Shown: positions 41,378 to 52,862, counted from the first letter of the stretch. The stretch is 64,000 nt of DNA from Gammaproteobacteria bacterium (GCA_016218365.1 JACREF010000007.1:49897-113896), one strand, 5' to 3'. Notes: a model not told the origin generated them from the letters alone. A program made the numbers and translations.

Positions 41378-42007
41378 GTGGCCTCCACCGACAAGAAAAA
41401 TCGCAGCAATCGCCGTTGGCTCGACGAGCATTTCAACGACCCCTATGTGCAGCTGGCCCAGCAGAAGGGCTACCGCTCGCGGGCCTCCTTCAAATTGCTC
41501 GAGATCCATGAAAAAGACCACCTGATCCGCCAGGGTATGACGGTACTGGACCTCGGCGCGGCGCCGGGGGGCTGGTCGCAGATCGCCAGCAACCTGGTCG
41601 GCCGTCATGGTCGGGTGATTGCGACCGATATCCTGGAGATGGCACCGCTGGAGGGGGTCGAGTTTATTCACGGTGATTTCCGCGAGCAGCAGATCTACGA
41701 CCGGATCGTCGCGGCCCTGCCCGGCGGTCATGCTGACCTTGTGATCTCGGATATGGCCCCCAATATAAGCGGGATGGGCATCGTCGACCAGCCGCGGGCG
41801 ATGTACTTGGTCGAGCTGGCGCTGGACATGGCACGTAACGTGCTTGGGCCAGAGGGGGCGATGCTGGTCAAGGTGTTCCAGGGCAGCGGTTCGGAGGAGT
41901 TCCTGAAGGCGATGCGGGCCAGCTTCAACAAGGTCGTGATCCGCAAGCCCAAGGCCTCGCGGCCGCGCTCGCGCGAGGTGTACATGCTGGGAAGAAATAT
42001 TTTGTGA
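41378..42007 (+). CDS. rlmE: 23S rRNA 2'-O-ribose methyltransferase RlmE (FtsJ)
   Basis: RlmE methylates U2552 in the A-loop of 23S rRNA. The SAM site is VLDLGAAPGGWSQ (residues about 56-68), and the K-D-K-E catalytic set is recognisable as Lys39 in RASFKLLEI, Asp in VISDMAPN, Lys in LVKVFQGSG and Glu in SREVYML. The GTG start yields 209 residues, identical to E. coli. ftsH follows on the same strand, the classical heat-shock pair. Confidence 0.96.
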   Translation: MASTDKKNRSNRRWLDEHFNDPYVQLAQQKGYRSRASFKLLEIHEKDHLIRQGMTVLDLGAAPGGWSQIASNLVGRHGRVIATDILEMAPLEGVEFIHGDFREQQIYDRIVAALPGGHADLVISDMAPNISGMGIVDQPRAMYLVELALDMARNVLGPEGAMLVKVFQGSGSEEFLKAMRASFNKVVIRKPKASRPRSREVYMLGRNIL

Positions 42008-42094
42008 TTGACGGAAAATCGGATACTTTTACTTTGTGCCCGGAGCGACTGGTAGCCGGGCCGGCACAGACCAACCGACAGGGGAAAACACACC

Positions 42095-44017
<1,923 letters not shown>

Positions 44018-44031
44018 CCGGGCGGGCCGTG

Positions 44032-44880
44032 ATGCCGGGAGCCGGCGTGCTGCTGCACTGCGGTGACCGGACGCTGGACCTGCGCCGCCCGCAGGTCATG
44101 GGCATCCTCAATGCGACCCCCGATTCGTTTTCGGACGGGGGTCGTTTCGTATCCAGTGATGCTGCGGTCGAGCAGGCGCTGCGCATGGTCGACGACGGGG
44201 CGGCGATCATCGACGTCGGCGGTGAATCGACGCGGCCCGGCGCCGCGGCCGTCACCGTCGATGAAGAACTGCAACGGGTGATCCCGGTCATCGAGGCGCT
44301 GCGCCGTCACAGCACGGTGCCGGTGTCGATCGACACCAGCAAGCCCGAGGTGATGCGGGCTGCGGTCACCGCCGGTGCCGGATTGATCAACGATGTGCGG
44401 GCGCTGCGTGAGCCGGGCGCCGCGCAGGCGGCGCAGGAACTGAATGTACCGGTATGCCTGATGCACATGCAGGGCGAGCCGCGCGACATGCAGCACTCGC
44501 CGCACTATGACGATGTCGTCGCCGAGGTGCGGGCCTTTCTGGCGACGCGGCTGGCGGCGTGCCGGGCGGCCGGCATCAGCGCGCCGCTGCTGCTCGATCC
44601 CGGTTTTGGCTTTGGCAAGACCCTTGAACACAATCTGGTCTTGTTCCATCATCTGCAACAGCTGACCACCTTGGGTGGTCCGCTGCTGGTCGGCGTGTCA
44701 CGCAAGGCGATGATCGGTGCCGTGCTCGATGCGCCGGTGGGGCAGCGGCTGTATGGCAGCGTCGCGCTGGCGGCGTTGGCGGTATGGAACGGCGCGCGGC
44801 TGATCCGCGTCCATGATGTCAGGCCGACGGTCGAGGCGATCAGGATGATCGAGGCGGTGGCCAATGCCGCCCGTTGTTAA
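44032..44880 (+). CDS. folP: dihydropteroate synthase FolP
   Basis: FolP condenses p-aminobenzoate with dihydropterin pyrophosphate in folate synthesis and is the sulfonamide target. The signature MGILNATPDSFSDGG is near residue 24, followed by DVGGESTRPGA and the pterin-site Lys/Arg segment LVGVSRKAMIG. It has 282 residues. GTG immediately precedes the ATG, so the start may be one codon earlier. It lies 14 nt after ftsH, the conserved ftsH-folP-glmM order. Confidence 0.96.
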   Translation: MPGAGVLLHCGDRTLDLRRPQVMGILNATPDSFSDGGRFVSSDAAVEQALRMVDDGAAIIDVGGESTRPGAAAVTVDEELQRVIPVIEALRRHSTVPVSIDTSKPEVMRAAVTAGAGLINDVRALREPGAAQAAQELNVPVCLMHMQGEPRDMQHSPHYDDVVAEVRAFLATRLAACRAAGISAPLLLDPGFGFGKTLEHNLVLFHHLQQLTTLGGPLLVGVSRKAMIGAVLDAPVGQRLYGSVALAALAVWNGARLIRVHDVRPTVEAIRMIEAVANAARC

Positions 44881-44999
44881 ACGATTCGTCATTCCGGGCG
44901 CAGCCCCGGAATCCAGTCTCTGTAGTCCGGGCTCCGCGCGTCGCGCGAAACCCGGGGTCGGTGTGCGCACAGTAATGACGGTCATACAGGAGTGACTTC

Positions 45000-46352
45000 A
45001 TGACAACAGTAACACGCAGCTTTTTCGGTACCGACGGTATCCGCGGCCGGGTCGGTGAATACCCGATCACAGCCGAGTTCGTCTTGAAACTGGGCTGGGC
45101 GGCCGGCCGGGTGCTGAGCCGCAAGCAGGGCGGGGTGGTGCTGATCGGCAAGGACACGCGGATCTCTGGCTATATGTTCGAGTCGGCGCTGCAGGCCGGG
45201 CTGTCGGCGGCCGGCGTCAACATCCGGCTGCTCGGCCCGATGCCGACCCCGGCGATCGCCTACCTGACACGCACCTTGCACGCCTCCGGCGGCATCGTCA
45301 TCAGCGCCTCGCACAACCCGTTCGACGACAACGGCATCAAGTTCTTCTCGTCGCAGGGCACCAAGCTGGCGGACCAGGTCGAGCACGACATCGAGCAGGA
45401 GCTGAACCAGCCGATGCAGACCGTCGAGTCGTCAAAACTCGGCAAGGCGCTGCGCATCGCCGATGCCCCCGGCCGCTATATCGAATTCTGCAAGAGCACG
45501 ATCCCGATGGAGATCGACCTGCGCGGTCTGAAGATTGTCGTCGACTGCGCCCATGGCGCCACCTACCATGTCGCCCCGGCGGTGTTTGCCGAGCTCGGTG
45601 CCGAGGTGGTGGCGATCGGTGATGATCCGGATGGACTGAACATCAACCGCGACTGCGGCTCGACCTGTCCGCAGACGCTGCAGCAGGCGGTGCTGGCCCA
45701 TGGCGCCGATGTCGGCATCGCGCTCGACGGCGACGGCGACCGCGTCATCATGGTCGATCGCCACGGCGCGGTCGTCGACGGCGACGAGCTGCTGTATATC
45801 ATCGCCTGCGCACGCAAGCGGCTGGGGCGCTGCCGCGGCGCGGTGGTCGGCACGCAGATGAGCAATCTGGGTCTGGAGCATGCGCTGCGCGATCGCGGCA
45901 TCGAACTGATGCGCGCCGCGGTCGGTGACCGTTATGTGATGGAGATGCTGCAGCAGCACAATCTGCTGCTCGGCGGCGAATCATCCGGCCACCTGATCTG
46001 TCTCGATCGCACGACGACCGGTGACGGCATCGTCGCCGCCTTGCAGGTGTTGTGCGAGATGGTCGATCGCGGCACCTCGCTCGATCTGTTGAAGACCGGC
46101 ATGCACAAATATCCGCAGTGCCTGATCAATGTCGCGATCAAGCCGGGTTTTGATTTCAAACGTTCCGAACTGGTGCAGCGCACGCTGCAGCACGAGGAGC
46201 AGGGCCTGGCCGGTGAAGGCCGCATCCTGTTGCGCCCCTCCGGCACCGAACCGGTGGTCCGCGTCATGGTCGAAGGCCGCGACGCGACCCGCGTCAAGAG
46301 CAGCGCGCGCCGGCTGGCCGATGCGCTGGAGCAGGTCGCGCAGCAATCGTAG
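45000..46352 (+). CDS. glmM: phosphoglucosamine mutase GlmM
   Basis: GlmM interconverts glucosamine-6-P and glucosamine-1-P for UDP-GlcNAc. The active phosphoserine is Ser104 in [12 protein letters not shown], the Mg2+ loop is DGDGDR near 243, and the sugar-binding GGESSGH is near 325. The C-terminal phosphate loop is [16 protein letters not shown]. It has 450 residues. About 120 bp with a REP-like hairpin (near 44888-44960) separate it from folP. Confidence 0.97.
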   Translation: MTTVTRSFFGTDGIRGRVGEYPITAEFVLKLGWAAGRVLSRKQGGVVLIGKDTRISGYMFESALQAGLSAAGVNIRLLGPMPTPAIAYLTRTLHASGGIVISASHNPFDDNGIKFFSSQGTKLADQVEHDIEQELNQPMQTVESSKLGKALRIADAPGRYIEFCKSTIPMEIDLRGLKIVVDCAHGATYHVAPAVFAELGAEVVAIGDDPDGLNINRDCGSTCPQTLQQAVLAHGADVGIALDGDGDRVIMVDRHGAVVDGDELLYIIACARKRLGRCRGAVVGTQMSNLGLEHALRDRGIELMRAAVGDRYVMEMLQQHNLLLGGESSGHLICLDRTTTGDGIVAALQVLCEMVDRGTSLDLLKTGMHKYPQCLINVAIKPGFDFKRSELVQRTLQHEEQGLAGEGRILLRPSGTEPVVRVMVEGRDATRVKSSARRLADALEQVAQQS

Positions 46353-46381
46353 CCCGGGTCAGCTCAGACCCCTGCCGAAAA

Positions 46382-46433
46382 CCAGGGTCAGAGTGGATTT
46401 TTCGCTAATATTAGAAATATTCCACTGACCCTG
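46382..46433. repeat. inverted-repeat element downstream of glmM
   Basis: CCAGGGTCAGAGTGGA and TCCACTGACCCTG face each other around an AT-rich centre containing TAATATTA. It has the look of a small dispersed palindrome. No T-tract follows, so a terminator role is unsupported. Confidence 0.6.
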
Positions 46434-46454
46434 ATTGCCGCTGTTGCATGGTTG

Positions 46455-46548
46455 AGGAGGTAGCCTGGGTTGAACGGAGTGAAACCCGGGTTTCGCTGTC
46501 GCTCAACCCAGGCTACCCGCCGGCTACCTCTTTAAGTAAGTACCATTC
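46455..46548 (+). repeat. third copy of the AGCCTGGGTT repeat with empty MITE target
   Basis: The sequence runs AGCCTGGGTTGAACGGAG to AACCCAGGCTA, then GGCTACCTCTTTAAGTAAG. It aligns with 39858-39922 joined to 40076-40088 but lacks element C and has a single TTAA (46532-46535). Confidence 0.85.
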
Positions 46549-46572
46549 TGGTCTGTCCCCGTTTTCCCTGGA

Positions 46573-48801
46573 TTAGCAACCGCTATATGAGAAGTTGCAA
46601 CCTGCTGTGCCCCAATTAGGCGGCCAGGAATACATTCCCGGTGGTGTGGGTGAAGAAGAGTTAAACGGCGCCACCCAGGAAACAGCCTCGGTGGCCATCC
46701 ACGGGGTTGCCGATTGTATAAAGCTGGTGGACCACTGTGGATTAAAGAACTGGACCGGAGCGGTGTCTGCTGCGCGGGTCAGGGCCGACCGTGCGCCCGT
46801 GGTCAGGTTGGTGTAAGCGGTCAGGCCCATATATTGTTGAGCAAGAGTCGCTGCGCCTGTAGCAGTATAGCCAGACGCCCAATGGCTCGACATCGCCCCG
46901 GACCATACGGCCTGGAGGGTGTCGCCCGGTCCCCAGGCGAGGCCGCTGCCGGTCAACAGATCGGTGGCGCTGAGCAGATGGGTGCTGTTTTGCAGGGCAC
47001 CATCGATCTGGTGCAGGCGGAAGCCCATCAGGTCTGTAAAGGCATCATTGTTATCCTGTGCGAGCGTAAGCACCTTGGCGCCACTGGGTACAGCCGCCAT
47101 GTCAAAGCGGGTCATCATTGAAGTGGGCAGAGCGTTGCCGATATCTGCCGATGTATACTGGGCGATCTTTACGCTCGGGTTGGCATTCCCGCCCTGGGCC
47201 CAACCGGTGTTCAGTAAGGCGTTGGTATAGGACACCGTTTCTGCGATAGGACGCAGTTCCGGCACCTGGAGAGGGTTGCCGAGCTGGTCCGTCAAGTATG
47301 CAATTCTTGCTGTCTCGGCCGAGACTACCTGCTGTTTGCTGACCAGGCCTTCGCTGCCAACCTGGACAAAGGTTTCATTGGCGTAACCCAGCACCCCGGG
47401 GGCCAAGGCAATGTCAACGTAGTCACCTGTAACAGTGTCATAAACACCGGTAACGAGAGAGGCGTAACTTTCGTTACCGCTGGCCGCTGTCCCCGTGGCG
47501 TTGCCATAAGTGACAATGGTCTGGTAGTAACGTTGGCCATCCTTGGTGACCTCGCGCTGATAGAAGTCGCTGCTGGTCAGAGGGGTGCCGCAGACTGCGC
47601 CGCCGGTACAGGCCGAGGCCGTGATCGCACCATTCGTCACTGACCAGCCATCCAGTGCGAGCGGCGGACCGCCGGCGGTGGTGTCGGTCAGCACCGTTGC
47701 TGCAGGCGCAGTGCCGGCCAGCGCAGTGGGTGCCGTCCAGGCCACGGCGGTGATCGCGGCGGGGGTTGTCATGCTCGGTGCCGTGCCAAACGGCGTGACC
47801 CATGAGGCAGGGGCGGAGCTGGTCAGGCTGGAGAATCGGGTGCTGATGCCGCTGGTGATCGCTGCGCCGGTGTTTTCGCCTTTGTAGTAACCGGTATAAC
47901 CGAAGGTCGTGGCAGCCCCGTCCGGCAGGTAGACGTCAGTCATGGTCTGGCCGATCCAGGTGGCGGAGATGGTATCGTTGACCGCCCAGGCCAGATCACC
48001 GCCATTGCTGCCGCCCGGCAGGATGTCGGCGGCGCTCAGGGCATGGGATGTAGTCTGCGCCCTGCCGCCCAGCAGATGATGGCTGAACTGCTGGCTGTCA
48101 GCGCCACCCAGGTTCAAGCGCTGGTCAAACACATGCTCGGCACGGCCGAAAGTGGTCGGGGATGTCAGTGGGAATCCGCTGGAGTTAGACCTGATGGTGG
48201 CGCTGCTGAAGATCTTTTCCACAGGACTCGAGAGTGTGCTCCAGTCGATCTCGCGGACAGTGGTGGTGGAGTCCACCCACATCGGAGGGCGTGAATTGCT
48301 CACCGCCGGGCCGGAATCGAACTGCGGGCCATTGTCCAGGCGTACAGCATAAGTAAAGCGTAGTTCGGCGCTGCCGGAGAATGTGCTCTCGGCCAGGCTG
48401 AATCTGGTGCTGACGTTTTTATCAAGATTTAACACGGAGGCTGTTAAATCCCGATTCATCTGGACAAAATCTTCCATCGTGAACGCCAGGCTATCGGCGC
48501 TAAAGTCCGCCTGGTTGGGGTCACCGTTGGCGCCTGGTTCGGTCACGATACGCTGGATGTAGCGTGCGCCACCTGACAAGGTGAGGATGCGTTGCAGGAA
48601 GCCGTTATCTGCAACTGATATGCTGCAAGAGAGTATGCCTGCGGGGCAGGGGGCGGTGATCGTACCCTTGCTGACAGTCCAGCCGCCATAGGTCGTGGGC
48701 TGGGACGAGGCAGCTGAGGCGGTATTCACGGTGATGATAGCCGCTGCAATCGCGCTGAATGGGTAAAAGGTTCGGCGGGTGTTGCTGATGCGATGGTACA
48801 T
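46573..48801 (-). CDS. large secreted protein with two tandem internal repeats, function unknown
   Basis: I do not recognise this 742-residue protein. It has an N-terminal Sec signal (cleavage near VNTASAA). Two copies of a roughly 345-residue module are detectable: YGGWTVSKGTITAP pairs with LDGWSVTNGAITAS, FLQRILTLSGGARYIQRIVT with FYQREVTKDGQRYYQTIVT, HALSAADILPG with HLLSATDLLTG, and AWAVNDTISATW with AWGPGDTLQAVW. Each module opens with a pair of Cys, and the chain ends GTAGCNFSYSGC. Ser/Thr/Ala-rich composition and beta propensity suggest a surface or periplasmic adhesion-type protein. The start is the ATG two codons after a TTG. Neighbouring MITEs suggest an acquired gene. Confidence 0.75.
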   Translation of the reverse strand: MYHRISNTRRTFYPFSAIAAAIITVNTASAASSQPTTYGGWTVSKGTITAPCPAGILSCSISVADNGFLQRILTLSGGARYIQRIVTEPGANGDPNQADFSADSLAFTMEDFVQMNRDLTASVLNLDKNVSTRFSLAESTFSGSAELRFTYAVRLDNGPQFDSGPAVSNSRPPMWVDSTTTVREIDWSTLSSPVEKIFSSATIRSNSSGFPLTSPTTFGRAEHVFDQRLNLGGADSQQFSHHLLGGRAQTTSHALSAADILPGGSNGGDLAWAVNDTISATWIGQTMTDVYLPDGAATTFGYTGYYKGENTGAAITSGISTRFSSLTSSAPASWVTPFGTAPSMTTPAAITAVAWTAPTALAGTAPAATVLTDTTAGGPPLALDGWSVTNGAITASACTGGAVCGTPLTSSDFYQREVTKDGQRYYQTIVTYGNATGTAASGNESYASLVTGVYDTVTGDYVDIALAPGVLGYANETFVQVGSEGLVSKQQVVSAETARIAYLTDQLGNPLQVPELRPIAETVSYTNALLNTGWAQGGNANPSVKIAQYTSADIGNALPTSMMTRFDMAAVPSGAKVLTLAQDNNDAFTDLMGFRLHQIDGALQNSTHLLSATDLLTGSGLAWGPGDTLQAVWSGAMSSHWASGYTATGAATLAQQYMGLTAYTNLTTGARSALTRAADTAPVQFFNPQWSTSFIQSATPWMATEAVSWVAPFNSSSPTPPGMYSWPPNWGTAGCNFSYSGC

Positions 48802-48879
48802 AATCAATCTCTTAACTTAATAGTGCTGCGTATCACGATGCTAAGACGCTAATTTAATAATGTCTTACTTAATACTTAT

Positions 48880-49031
48880 GGAGGCTCTGATTAATTCGTA
48901 TTGTCGTCATGCCCGCCCCCGATCGGGTCGAGGGCAGGCTCCAGCGGGCATCCATAAATAATTGTAATATCTGGATTCCCGCTTTCGCGGGAATGACGGC
49001 CGTGGTAATTTTTGAATTAACCAGAGTTTCC
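48880..49031. mobile_element. MITE-like element B
   Basis: This 152-bp uninterrupted copy is nearly identical to element A outside its nested insert. Ends are GGAGGCTCTGATTAATTC and GAATTAACCAGAGTTTCC, flanked by duplicated TTAT (48876-48879 and 49032-49035). It sits just upstream of the duplicated secreted protein gene and could influence its promoter. The rest of 48802-49440 holds only a possible gene remnant. Confidence 0.85.
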
Positions 49032-49116
49032 TTATGCCAAATTTTACCAAAGTATCTCATATGGGCCCTCAGCAGGCAAAGGGACAAGGGGACGCCGCTG
49101 CGCCCCGTTGTCGCCG

Positions 49117-49265
49117 TCACTCGCCATCCCAATAGCCTATGTTGATGTCTTCGCGTCCGATGAAGCGGAAGCCGTGTGGCCGGCCGTCCGGACCCGGGGG
49201 GTATTCGGCCATCGAAGTGACCAGGCGTATCGGGGGCTCATTGAGCTGACCCGATCTCTTTGTCG
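49117..49265 (-). pseudogene. possible 3' remnant of an unidentified gene
   Basis: A minus-strand frame ending in TGA reads as a protein-like C-terminus (RLVTSMAEYPPGPDG, then PHGFRFIGREDINIG) but is closed upstream by a stop within about 60 codons and has no plausible start. I cannot assign the family. It could instead be a 31-codon small gene starting at the internal Met. Support is weak. Confidence 0.3.
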
Positions 49266-49440
49266 AGAATCTTTACACATTTGATATGACAGCAATCAGG
49301 ATTCATCGCAAGATGCTGTTAAATATGATTCTTACTTTAATGGCTCGATTTGTGCCTGCATCTATCAGGGGGATCTCCATGCGAATGCCCGCTTTTATAT
49401 AACGTCTGTTCTTAATAATCGGATCACCAAGGAATCAACT

Positions 49441-50082
49441 ATGCGTAACCTAATAAAACTGGCTGGCGTGTACCTGATAGCCCTGCCGGCCTGGGCGGTG
49501 CCGTTTACCGCCACCATACCGGACTCTATCGGGCCAATGTATGGCTCAAGTGGCCCTGTGAGTTATGTCATAGCAACCGTCACCTCTCCCGGCCAATCGG
49601 CGGATGGAGCGGCGAAACTTACCTTCGACGTGATTGGTTATGGCGGCATCGATGGGGGATTCGGCTACAGACGCACCGACAACGATGTGTCCGATAATTT
49701 TACGTTTCGCACGGGTGATACCTATTTTGATATCGTCCTGAATATGGGTGGCGGCGCCCGTGGCCCGGCTCCTTCTCTCGCGGCTTATCGCGGCGTGGAC
49801 CTGGTGTCGTACGCCGACAACGGACCCGGACAAGGCGGTCTAGCGCAGTTCAGCGTCGACTTTACATTATTGAAGGGTGATAACATTTTTGTATTTCAAT
49901 ACGGCTGCTGCTCGCCGTTCAATGGCACCGAAGAAGGCTGGGGGCTGCGTAATGTTGTGATCACTGCCGATCTGCAGGGTGGGCCACCGGCCACCGGCGT
50001 CCCTGAACCGATGACCTTGAGCCTGCTGTTGGCGGGTATGTTTGGTATCGGCACCGTACTGCGCCGCCGCGTTGTGCTCTAA
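49441..50082 (+). CDS. PEP-CTERM sorting-signal protein
   Basis: This exported 213-residue protein has a signal peptide (residues about 1-19, ending LPAWA) and a C-terminal sorting signal: VPEPMTLSLLLAG (from about residue 187), a hydrophobic span and the basic end RRRVVL. Such proteins are recognised by an exosortase and delivered to the cell surface, often with exopolysaccharide. The passenger is beta-rich with a GCC Cys pair and has no family I can name. No exosortase is in this window. A terminator follows directly, so the gene is monocistronic. Confidence 0.85.
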   Translation: MRNLIKLAGVYLIALPAWAVPFTATIPDSIGPMYGSSGPVSYVIATVTSPGQSADGAAKLTFDVIGYGGIDGGFGYRRTDNDVSDNFTFRTGDTYFDIVLNMGGGARGPAPSLAAYRGVDLVSYADNGPGQGGLAQFSVDFTLLKGDNIFVFQYGCCSPFNGTEEGWGLRNVVITADLQGGPPATGVPEPMTLSLLLAGMFGIGTVLRRRVVL

Positions 50083-50100
50083 GCAGTTCACAAGTCACTG

Positions 50101-50128
50101 AAACGGTGGCCTTCAGGTCGCCGTTTTC
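50101..50128 (+). terminator. terminator of the PEP-CTERM gene
   Basis: A 10-bp stem AACGGTGGCC/GGTCGCCGTT with two G.U pairs and a TTCA loop is followed by TTTC, 19 nt after the stop codon. Confidence 0.75.
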
Positions 50129-50335
50129 ATTTGTGCAGTTTAGTGGTGGCCGGCTAATGGGCGCCCCTGATTTCCCTTGCATGTCGCCGCACTCCATATG
50201 AGATGCCATGCCTGTGTCCGATCGCTGATCGGTCCCCAGCGCCCCAATACCCTTGCTTACATTGCAATTATCCCCCGGGAAAGGTAACCTTGGCGGTTTA
50301 ATTGGCGGCCGCGGATGGCCGCGTGAGGGGATGGT

Positions 50336-51103
50336 ATGCGTCGGGCGTTGGTGGCCGGCAACTGGAAGATGAACGGGTCCCGGACCGCGGTGTCGGTGCT
50401 GGTCGACCGTCTGTTGTCCGGAATCGGCGATCGCGAGACCACCGAGGTGGCGGTGTGCCCGCCATTTCCGTACCTGGGCATGGTCGCTGAATTGCTGGCC
50501 GGCAGCGGCGTCGCGCTCGGCGGCCAGAACATGTGCGAGGTCGGCGGCGCCGGGGCCTATACCGGCGAGGTCTCGGCCGAGATGCTGCGCGATCTGGGCT
50601 GCCAGTATGTGATCCTCGGCCATTCCGAACGCCGGACGCTGTACGGTGAGACCGACCAGATGGTCGCCCGCAAGTTTGATGTGGCCAGCACGGCCGGGCT
50701 GGAGGCGATCGTCTGCGTCGGCGAACTGCTCGACGAACGCCAGTCCGGCCGCACCGAGCAGGTCGTGGCGCGTCAGCTCGATGCGATCCTGGGGTCGCAG
50801 GCCGGCGTCGACGGGCTGGCCAATGCGGTCATCGCCTATGAACCGGTGTGGGCGATCGGCACCGGCATGACGGCGACACCGGAGCAGGCGCAGCAGGTCC
50901 ATGCCTTCATCCGGCAGCGCATCGCCGCACATAATCCGCAGATTGCGGGCGGCTTGCGCATCCTGTATGGCGGCAGCGTCAAGGCGGCCAATGCCGCCGA
51001 GCTGTTCGGCCAGCCGGACATCGATGGCGGGCTGATCGGCGGCGCCGCGTTGCAGGCCGAGGAATTCCTGGCGATCTGCCGCGCCGCGCACACCGGCCGC
51101 TAG
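50336..51103 (+). CDS. tpiA: triosephosphate isomerase
   Basis: TpiA interconverts dihydroxyacetone phosphate and glyceraldehyde-3-phosphate. The active-site Lys is in AGNWKMNGS (residues 8-16), the catalytic His in ILGHSERR, the catalytic Glu and flexible loop in AYEPVWAIGTG, and the phosphate-binding YGGSVKAAN follows. It has 255 residues. GAGGGG lies five bases before the ATG. Confidence 0.97.
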   Translation: MRRALVAGNWKMNGSRTAVSVLVDRLLSGIGDRETTEVAVCPPFPYLGMVAELLAGSGVALGGQNMCEVGGAGAYTGEVSAEMLRDLGCQYVILGHSERRTLYGETDQMVARKFDVASTAGLEAIVCVGELLDERQSGRTEQVVARQLDAILGSQAGVDGLANAVIAYEPVWAIGTGMTATPEQAQQVHAFIRQRIAAHNPQIAGGLRILYGGSVKAANAAELFGQPDIDGGLIGGAALQAEEFLAICRAAHTGR

Positions 51104-51142
51104 ATTTTTACTTCTACTTCTACCTTATCCTGGAACGGCACA

Positions 51143-51496
51143 ATGCATACTTTACTGGTGGTTATTCATCTGGCACTGTCGGTCACGCTGATCGGTCTGG
51201 TGCTGATCCAGCGCGGCAAGGGCGCCGAGATCGGTGCCGCCTTCGGCAGCGGGGCCTCGACGACGGTGTTCGGCAGCCAGGGTTCGGCCTCGTTCCTGAC
51301 CCGGACGACGGGGATCGTCGCGACGCTGTTCTTCATCACCAGCCTGGTGCTGGCCTATTTCGCGACCCAGCATGCCGAGCGCACCAGCAGCATCGCCGAC
51401 CTGGCGACGCAGGCGCCGGCGCAACCGTCCCTGCCGTCCGGCGCGGTAGCGCCGGCGGATGTCCCGACGCTGCCGGCCGCCCCCGGGAAGCAATAA
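51143..51496 (+). CDS. secG: preprotein translocase subunit SecG
   Basis: SecG is the two-span accessory subunit of SecYEG. It has 117 residues, with spans at about 3-22 and 52-72, separated by the conserved cytoplasmic loop RGKGAEIGAAFGSGASTTVF followed by GSQGSASFLTR. The proline/alanine-rich tail is variable in the family. It is 39 nt after tpiA and just before tRNA-Leu, as in Pseudomonas. Confidence 0.96.
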   Translation: MHTLLVVIHLALSVTLIGLVLIQRGKGAEIGAAFGSGASTTVFGSQGSASFLTRTTGIVATLFFITSLVLAYFATQHAERTSSIADLATQAPAQPSLPSGAVAPADVPTLPAAPGKQ

Positions 51497-51536
51497 CAGG
51501 GGGTCCGGGCCTGCTGATGCAGGCCGTGTAGTTCAT

Positions 51537-51621
51537 GCCGACGTGGTGAAATTGGTAGACACGCTATCTTGAGGGGGTAGTGGCGTAAGCTGTGCGAGTT
51601 CGAGTCTCGCCGTCGGCACCA
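51537..51621 (+). tRNA. leuT: tRNA-Leu(GAG)
   Basis: This is an 85-nt class II tRNA with an acceptor stem GCCGACG/CGTCGGC, an anticodon loop TTGAGGG on a CTATC/GGTAG stem, a long variable arm, T-loop TTCGAGT and encoded CCA. Its position between secG and nuoA is conserved. The gene symbol is nominal. Confidence 0.96.
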
Positions 51622-52025
51622 TTATATTGACACCCGGACGTTCCCGTCGTGGAACCCCCGGGTCCGGAACGCGCGCATATCGCTCTCGCGTTTCTCCGCA
51701 ATACCGGCCTGAGGGCCCCCCGTGCTGTACAGGCGCAGCCGTGCGCCATATCGGAATGCGCTGCCTAGCCAGTCATATTCGGGCGGACCGCGTCCCCGCG
51801 GTCTGGACACCGTGTCGCACCCGGCGGGTCCTTGCCAGTCTGTCAGTGATGAAAATAATTGCAGGACCGGAGACACGAGGTCACCGGCTTGGTTGACACA
51901 ATCATGTCGCGCAGCCTAGACTCGGCTTAGCGGTGTTTTGGGTCTGACACCGGCGGAAAAGATAAAAATAACAATAGAATCCATAACAATTAGATCGTGA
52001 CCGATCCGGAACTGGACTGCGGGGC
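51622..52025. other. tRNA-Leu to nuoA intergenic region
   Basis: I see no convincing gene in these 404 bp. A minus-strand frame of 84 codons ends exactly at the tRNA 3' end but has no ribosome binding site and no recognisable family. The right end holds the nuo promoter. Confidence 0.5.
51893..51922 (+). promoter_or_regulatory. promoter of the nuo operon
   Basis: A perfect -35 TTGACA and a -10 TAGACT are separated by 18 bp and lie about 100 bp before nuoA. An AT-rich leader (GATAAAAATAACAATAGAAT) follows. Confidence 0.75.
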
Positions 52026-52382
52026 ATGCTAGAGAATTACTTACCGATACTGGTATTCCTGGTGCTGGGCATCGCCTTTGGCGTTGGCCCGCTGGTGGCC
52101 GGGTTCATCCTGGCGCCGCACCGCCCGGACCCCGAGAAGCTGTCGGCCTATGAATGCGGCTTCGAGGCCTTTGAGGATTCGCGGATGAAGTTTGATGTCC
52201 GCTATTACCTGGTCGCGATCCTGTTCATCATCTTCGACCTGGAGATCGCCTTCCTGTTCCCGTGGGCGGTGGTGCTCGACAAGATCGGGCTGTTCGGTTT
52301 TGTGTCGATGGCGGTGTTCCTCGGCGTGCTGGTCATCGGTTTCATCTATGAATGGAAGAAAGGGGCGCTGGAGTGGGAATAG
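52026..52382 (+). CDS. nuoA: NADH-quinone oxidoreductase subunit A
   Basis: NuoA is a three-span membrane subunit of complex I. It has 118 residues, with the signatures [21 protein letters not shown] and [18 protein letters not shown]. It is the first gene of the operon and overlaps nuoB by ten bases. Confidence 0.97.
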   Translation: MLENYLPILVFLVLGIAFGVGPLVAGFILAPHRPDPEKLSAYECGFEAFEDSRMKFDVRYYLVAILFIIFDLEIAFLFPWAVVLDKIGLFGFVSMAVFLGVLVIGFIYEWKKGALEWE

Positions 52383-52849
52383 AAGGGGTGCTGGAGAAGG
52401 GCGTGATCACGACTTCGGCCGACGCGCTGATCAACTGGGCGCGCACCGGCTCGTTGTGGCCGATGACCTTCGGCCTGGCGTGTTGTGCCGTCGAGATGAT
52501 GCATGCCGGTGCCGCCCGCTATGACCTCGACCGTTTCGGCATCGTGTTCCGTCCCAGCCCGCGCCAGTCGGATGTGATGATCGTCGCCGGCACGCTGGTC
52601 AACAAGATGGCGCCGGCCTTGCGCAAGGTCTACGACCAGATGGCCGAGCCGCGCTGGGTGATCTCGATGGGCTCGTGCGCCAACGGTGGCGGTTATTATC
52701 ATTATTCCTATGCGGTGGTGCGCGGCTGTGACCGCATCGTGCCGGTTGACATCTATGTTCCGGGGTGTCCGCCGACCGCCGAGGCGCTGCTGTATGGCAT
52801 CATCCAGCTGCAGAACAAGATCAAACGTACCAATACCATTGCCCGCTAG
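52373..52849 (+). CDS. nuoB: NADH-quinone oxidoreductase subunit B
   Basis: NuoB carries the terminal [4Fe-4S] cluster N2 that reduces quinone. The cluster ligands are seen as LACCAVEMM (tandem Cys), [11 protein letters not shown] and YVPGCPPT. I chose the GTG start because [19 protein letters not shown] is the expected N-terminus; it lies inside the nuoA end. It has 158 residues. Confidence 0.97.
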   Translation: MGIEGVLEKGVITTSADALINWARTGSLWPMTFGLACCAVEMMHAGAARYDLDRFGIVFRPSPRQSDVMIVAGTLVNKMAPALRKVYDQMAEPRWVISMGSCANGGGYYHYSYAVVRGCDRIVPVDIYVPGCPPTAEALLYGIIQLQNKIKRTNTIAR

Positions 52850-52862
52850 AGAGTTCGCAGTG

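Noticed and set aside
51622..51876. 84-codon minus-strand frame ending at the tRNA-Leu 3' end, considered as an integrase remnant
   Set aside because: It shows no tyrosine-recombinase motif (R-H-R-Y), no duplicated tRNA end and no ribosome binding site.
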